Shown: positions 21,401 to 21,560 of the stretch, one piece after another
How the letters are laid out: every line of letters begins with the position of its first letter
Numbering within the stretch: the stretch's first letter is position 1
NCBI GenBank assembly: GCA_008931825.1
Contig: QXVZ01017630.1
Coordinates: 1 to 21,560, forward strand
Origin: Phallusia fumigata
Lineage: Eukaryota > Chordata > Ascidiacea > Phlebobranchia > Ascidiidae
Direction of reading: 5' to 3'
Length of the DNA stretch: 21,560 nucleotides
Translations under genes and position numbers: made by a program
Notes under the pieces: model-generated
Told to the model about the DNA's origin: nothing
The model's database searches: none
What the model saw: the letters and a program-made list of their open reading frames with translations, nothing else

Positions 21401-21560
21401 TTTGATCTTGGAATTCCGTTATAAATCACAATAATCTTTAGCAGACTCGACTGTTTTAACCTTTACAAGTTTGAAACAGTTTCATTGATGTTTTTTTACA
21501 TTGTGTTAACGCAGGAACAAGCAGGAATCGCACTTTCCAATTTCCAAGCCGAACAAGCTG
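9401..21560 (+). CDS. ACE: Angiotensin-converting enzyme, two-domain form, 5' part (17 exons)
   Basis: Join: 9401-9456, 10377-10524, 11707-11797, 11966-12042, 12109-12196, 13402-13545, 13776-13858, 14015-14123, 15760-15857, 16226-16395, 16877-17015, 17556-17785, 18947-19048, 19467-19589, 20134-20315, 20859-20995, 21515-21560 (continues). The frame is continuous for 674 codons. Residues 1-18 are a signal peptide; about 20-613 form a complete peptidase family M2 domain, a zinc dipeptidyl carboxypeptidase that trims C-terminal dipeptides from peptides outside the cell. Zinc ligands His372 and His376 (HEMGH) and Glu400, plus His342, Lys501, His503, Tyr510, Arg512 and Tyr513, match the catalytic and substrate residues of mammalian ACE by spacing. 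From about 630 a second M2 domain begins. The membrane anchor, if any, lies beyond the window. Confidence 0.95.
9779..10088 (+). repeat. First copy of a 310-bp near-identical direct repeat beside an N
   Basis: It matches 10090-10399 over the full 310 bp with nine substitutions by eye and no indels; a single N (10089) separates the copies. It includes a spare copy of the exon 2 acceptor and its first 23 bases. Best read as two haplotype contigs placed end to end. Confidence 0.9.
10090..10399 (+). repeat. Second copy of the 310-bp direct repeat, containing the ACE exon 2 acceptor in use
   Basis: Same length as the first copy and about 97% identical. It runs into intact exon 2, so this copy carries the complete exon. 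Intron 1 is probably 311 bp shorter than it appears. Confidence 0.9.
10377..10524 (+). CDS. ACE: ACE exon 2: start of domain 1
   Basis: Acceptor ttgcttgcag. It encodes [20 protein letters not shown] and on to [16 protein letters not shown], matching the first helices of ACE (the W-N-x-x-T-N-I-T motif). It exits in phase 0 at GTAAGG. The frame stays open past the donor, but later codons do not resemble ACE. Its first 23 bases and acceptor also occur at 10066-10088 because of the local duplication. Confidence 0.92.
11707..11797 (+). CDS. ACE: ACE exon 3
   Basis: Encodes [20 protein letters not shown] and [10 protein letters not shown], the early helix with the Y-G-T-E-A-K segment of ACE. Acceptor ttcttgtag, donor GTAAGT, exit phase 1. 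Confidence 0.9.
11966..12042 (+). CDS. ACE: ACE exon 4
   Basis: Encodes [20 protein letters not shown] and QEEQVR, matching the ACE helix that ends before the Y-N-x-I/L segment. Acceptor atgtacag, donor GTGAGT, phase 1 in and 0 out. Confidence 0.9.
12109..12196 (+). CDS. ACE: ACE exon 5
   Basis: Encodes [20 protein letters not shown] and DGRELLLDP, the region where ACE normally carries the first disulfide loop (C-x-P-x-G-x-C). Both loop cysteines appear to be absent here: the loop reads VMPDGREL. Exit phase 1 at GTGATA. Confidence 0.9.
12197..13401 (+). other. ACE intron 5
   Basis: About 1.2 kb. A weak tRNA-like A box (GTGCAGTGGTAGAGCGC, about 12440-12456) hints at a decayed tRNA-derived repeat, but no convincing B box follows. 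Nothing else was recognised. Confidence 0.4.
13402..13545 (+). CDS. ACE: ACE exon 6
   Basis: Encodes [20 protein letters not shown] and [20 protein letters not shown] and so on, a clear match to the ACE block M-A-T-S-R-x-Y...W-x-G-W. At the position equivalent to the chloride-I arginine (Arg186 of testis ACE) this protein has Tyr176. Donor GTACGT, exit phase 1. Confidence 0.93.
13776..13858 (+). CDS. ACE: ACE exon 7
   Basis: Encodes [20 protein letters not shown] and ITEALWLD. The D-x-G-x-x-W-R-S-x-Y-E block is conserved in ACE; Tyr214 corresponds to the chloride-II ligand Tyr224 of testis ACE. Donor GTACGT, phase 0. Confidence 0.92.
14015..14123 (+). CDS. ACE: ACE exon 8
   Basis: Encodes [20 protein letters not shown] and [17 protein letters not shown], one of the best-conserved ACE segments ([16 protein letters not shown]). 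Donor GTAAAA is weaker than its neighbours. Exit phase 1. Confidence 0.95.
14124..15759 (+). other. ACE intron 8
   Basis: The longest ACE intron in view, about 1.6 kb. No exon, RNA gene or clear repeat was recognised on either strand. Confidence 0.5.
15760..15857 (+). CDS. ACE: ACE exon 9
   Basis: Encodes [20 protein letters not shown] and [13 protein letters not shown], matching N-M-W-A-Q-x-W-x-N-I-Y-D-L of ACE. The donor GTAATT lies inside a longer open frame; the splice is fixed by the match of exon 10 (GYDALKMF). Confidence 0.92.
16226..16395 (+). CDS. ACE: ACE exon 10
   Basis: Encodes [20 protein letters not shown] through [16 protein letters not shown]. The C-H-A-S-A-W-D-F block contributes His342/Ala343, the substrate-backbone contacts of ACE, and one cysteine of the second conserved disulfide. 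Exit phase 2 at GTGAAA. Confidence 0.95.
16686..16830 (+). mobile_element. tRNA-derived SINE, copy 2 (inside ACE intron 10)
   Basis: A perfect T arm GTGGG-TTCGAAT-CCCAC at 16709-16725 carries the B box GGTTCGAATCC (16712-16722); the A-box half is shortened. The following GTAGGCTAGATTTTTT and the tail with GCCTCTTGCAGGCCTGCGT match copy 1 at 7401-7507 in order and orientation. Confidence 0.7.
16877..17015 (+). CDS. ACE: ACE exon 11: zinc-binding active site
   Basis: Encodes [15 protein letters not shown] followed by [10 protein letters not shown] and [10 protein letters not shown]. The zinc motif HEMGH occupies 16926-16940; the third ligand Glu is encoded at 17010-17012, 24 residues after the second His as in ACE. 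The cysteine pairs with that of exon 10. Acceptor tttgtacag, donor GTGAAA, phase 2 in and 0 out. Confidence 0.97.
17556..17785 (+). CDS. ACE: ACE exon 12
   Basis: Encodes [20 protein letters not shown], then [20 protein letters not shown] and the end SSWDDL plus R. These are hallmark ACE blocks following the active-site Glu. Trp474 and Arg478 correspond to chloride-I residues Trp485 and Arg489 of testis ACE. Donor GTACCC is unusual at +4 to +6, but the frame and homology fix it. Confidence 0.95.
17786..18946 (+). other. ACE intron 12 with degenerate repeats
   Basis: It contains a tandem pair of about 33 bp (18451-18483 and 18484-18517, sharing TGTTGTTTTGCCCCAA and AAGCAGC) and a looser pair about 106 bp apart (from 18556 and 18662, sharing GAAAGTGG and CCGGAA). 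No coding potential was seen. Confidence 0.5.
18451..18517 (+). repeat. Tandem duplication of about 33 bp
   Basis: Two adjacent copies begin TGTTGTTTTGCCCCAA and end AAGCAGC, with several substitutions and one indel between them. It lies in ACE intron 12 and has no coding role. Confidence 0.7.
18947..19048 (+). CDS. ACE: ACE exon 13: substrate and chloride-II site
   Basis: Encodes [20 protein letters not shown] and [13 protein letters not shown] plus R. Lys501, His503, Tyr510 and Arg512 match the carboxylate-binding and chloride-II residues of ACE. Phase 2 on both sides. Acceptor gtttttgcag, donor GTTAGA. Confidence 0.95.
19467..19589 (+). CDS. ACE: ACE exon 14
   Basis: Encodes [20 protein letters not shown] through [17 protein letters not shown]. 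Tyr513 is the transition-state tyrosine equivalent; the two cysteines form the third ACE disulfide. Phase 2 on both sides; donor GTAAGT. Confidence 0.96.
19685..19826. mobile_element. Short MITE-like insertion with flanking direct repeats
   Basis: Imperfect inverted ends (CAGGGGTATAGCCTA near 19712 and the reverse complement of TAGCTACGCCCTTG near 19798) bound about 100 bp with a 12-C run at 19775-19786. CTTAATGTGCAACTTA (19685-19700) and CTTAAGTGCAACTTA (19812-19826) flank it as a near-perfect direct repeat. It lies in ACE intron 14. The family is not identified. Confidence 0.4.
20134..20315 (+). CDS. ACE: ACE exon 15: end of domain 1
   Basis: Encodes [20 protein letters not shown] through [20 protein letters not shown] and GWADDQWRP, the ACE C-terminal block S-x-P-W-P-E-A-M and Y-F-x-P-L-x-D-W-L. 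Donor GTATGT at 20316 (phase 1) is chosen because it joins exon 16 in frame; using the next GT would not. Confidence 0.93.
20859..20995 (+). CDS. ACE: ACE exon 16: interdomain linker and start of domain 2
   Basis: Encodes [20 protein letters not shown] then [20 protein letters not shown]. The W-N-Y-N-x-x-I motif repeats the domain-1 start (SWNHDTNIT), so a second M2 domain begins here rather than a C-terminal stalk. Acceptor gtcttcag, donor GTAAGT, phase 0 out. Confidence 0.88.
21515..21560 (+). CDS. ACE: ACE exon 17 (partial): second domain continues
   Basis: Encodes [15 protein letters not shown] up to the window edge, after acceptor gttaacgcag. It aligns in position with exon 3 of domain 1 ([10 protein letters not shown]...), with the same phase-0 intron before it. 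The exon end is not visible. Confidence 0.8.

Noticed and set aside
1..21560. CRISPR array, operon or prokaryotic element
   Set aside because: No regularly spaced repeats, Shine-Dalgarno-led gene strings or bacterial terminators; the window is spliced eukaryotic DNA.

Overview
The window is eukaryotic genomic DNA: AT-rich, with short exons, GT-AG introns of roughly 60 bp to 1.6 kb, no ribosome binding sites or operons, and genes on both strands. Intron sizes, a two-domain ACE of animal type, a tRNA-derived short repeat and possible trans-splice acceptors just upstream of two start codons fit an invertebrate chordate, most likely an ascidian such as Ciona. The species is inferred, not proven.

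Left part (1-2634, minus strand): a secreted protein built from a signal peptide, a complete Ly6/uPAR-type (LU) domain split over three exons, a sushi (CCP) domain and a further exon of unknown type running to the window edge. All splice phases agree. Next (3602-4564, minus strand) is an intronless 320-residue seven-transmembrane receptor-like protein with the TM3/ECL2 cysteine pair but no DRY or NPxxY motif. The stretch 4565-9371 has no confident gene. It holds a 111-bp perfect duplication around a single N (assembly junction), a tRNA-derived SINE, a 30-bp-arm foldback element, a possible two-exon 37-codon gene with CRE-like sites upstream, and two phase-compatible minus-strand candidate exons.

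Right half (9401-21560, plus strand): seventeen exons of an angiotensin-converting enzyme gene. Exons 1-15 encode a signal peptide and one complete, apparently active M2 peptidase domain (HEMGH plus the downstream Glu). Exons 16-17 begin a second M2 domain, so this is a tandem two-domain ACE cut by the window end. The reading frame is continuous across all sixteen introns. Exon 2 sits beside a second N-marked duplication (310 bp, nine mismatches by eye) that duplicates its acceptor and is best read as two unmerged haplotypes.

The three main genes share no obvious pathway. Two encode secreted or ectodomain-type proteins and one a membrane receptor.
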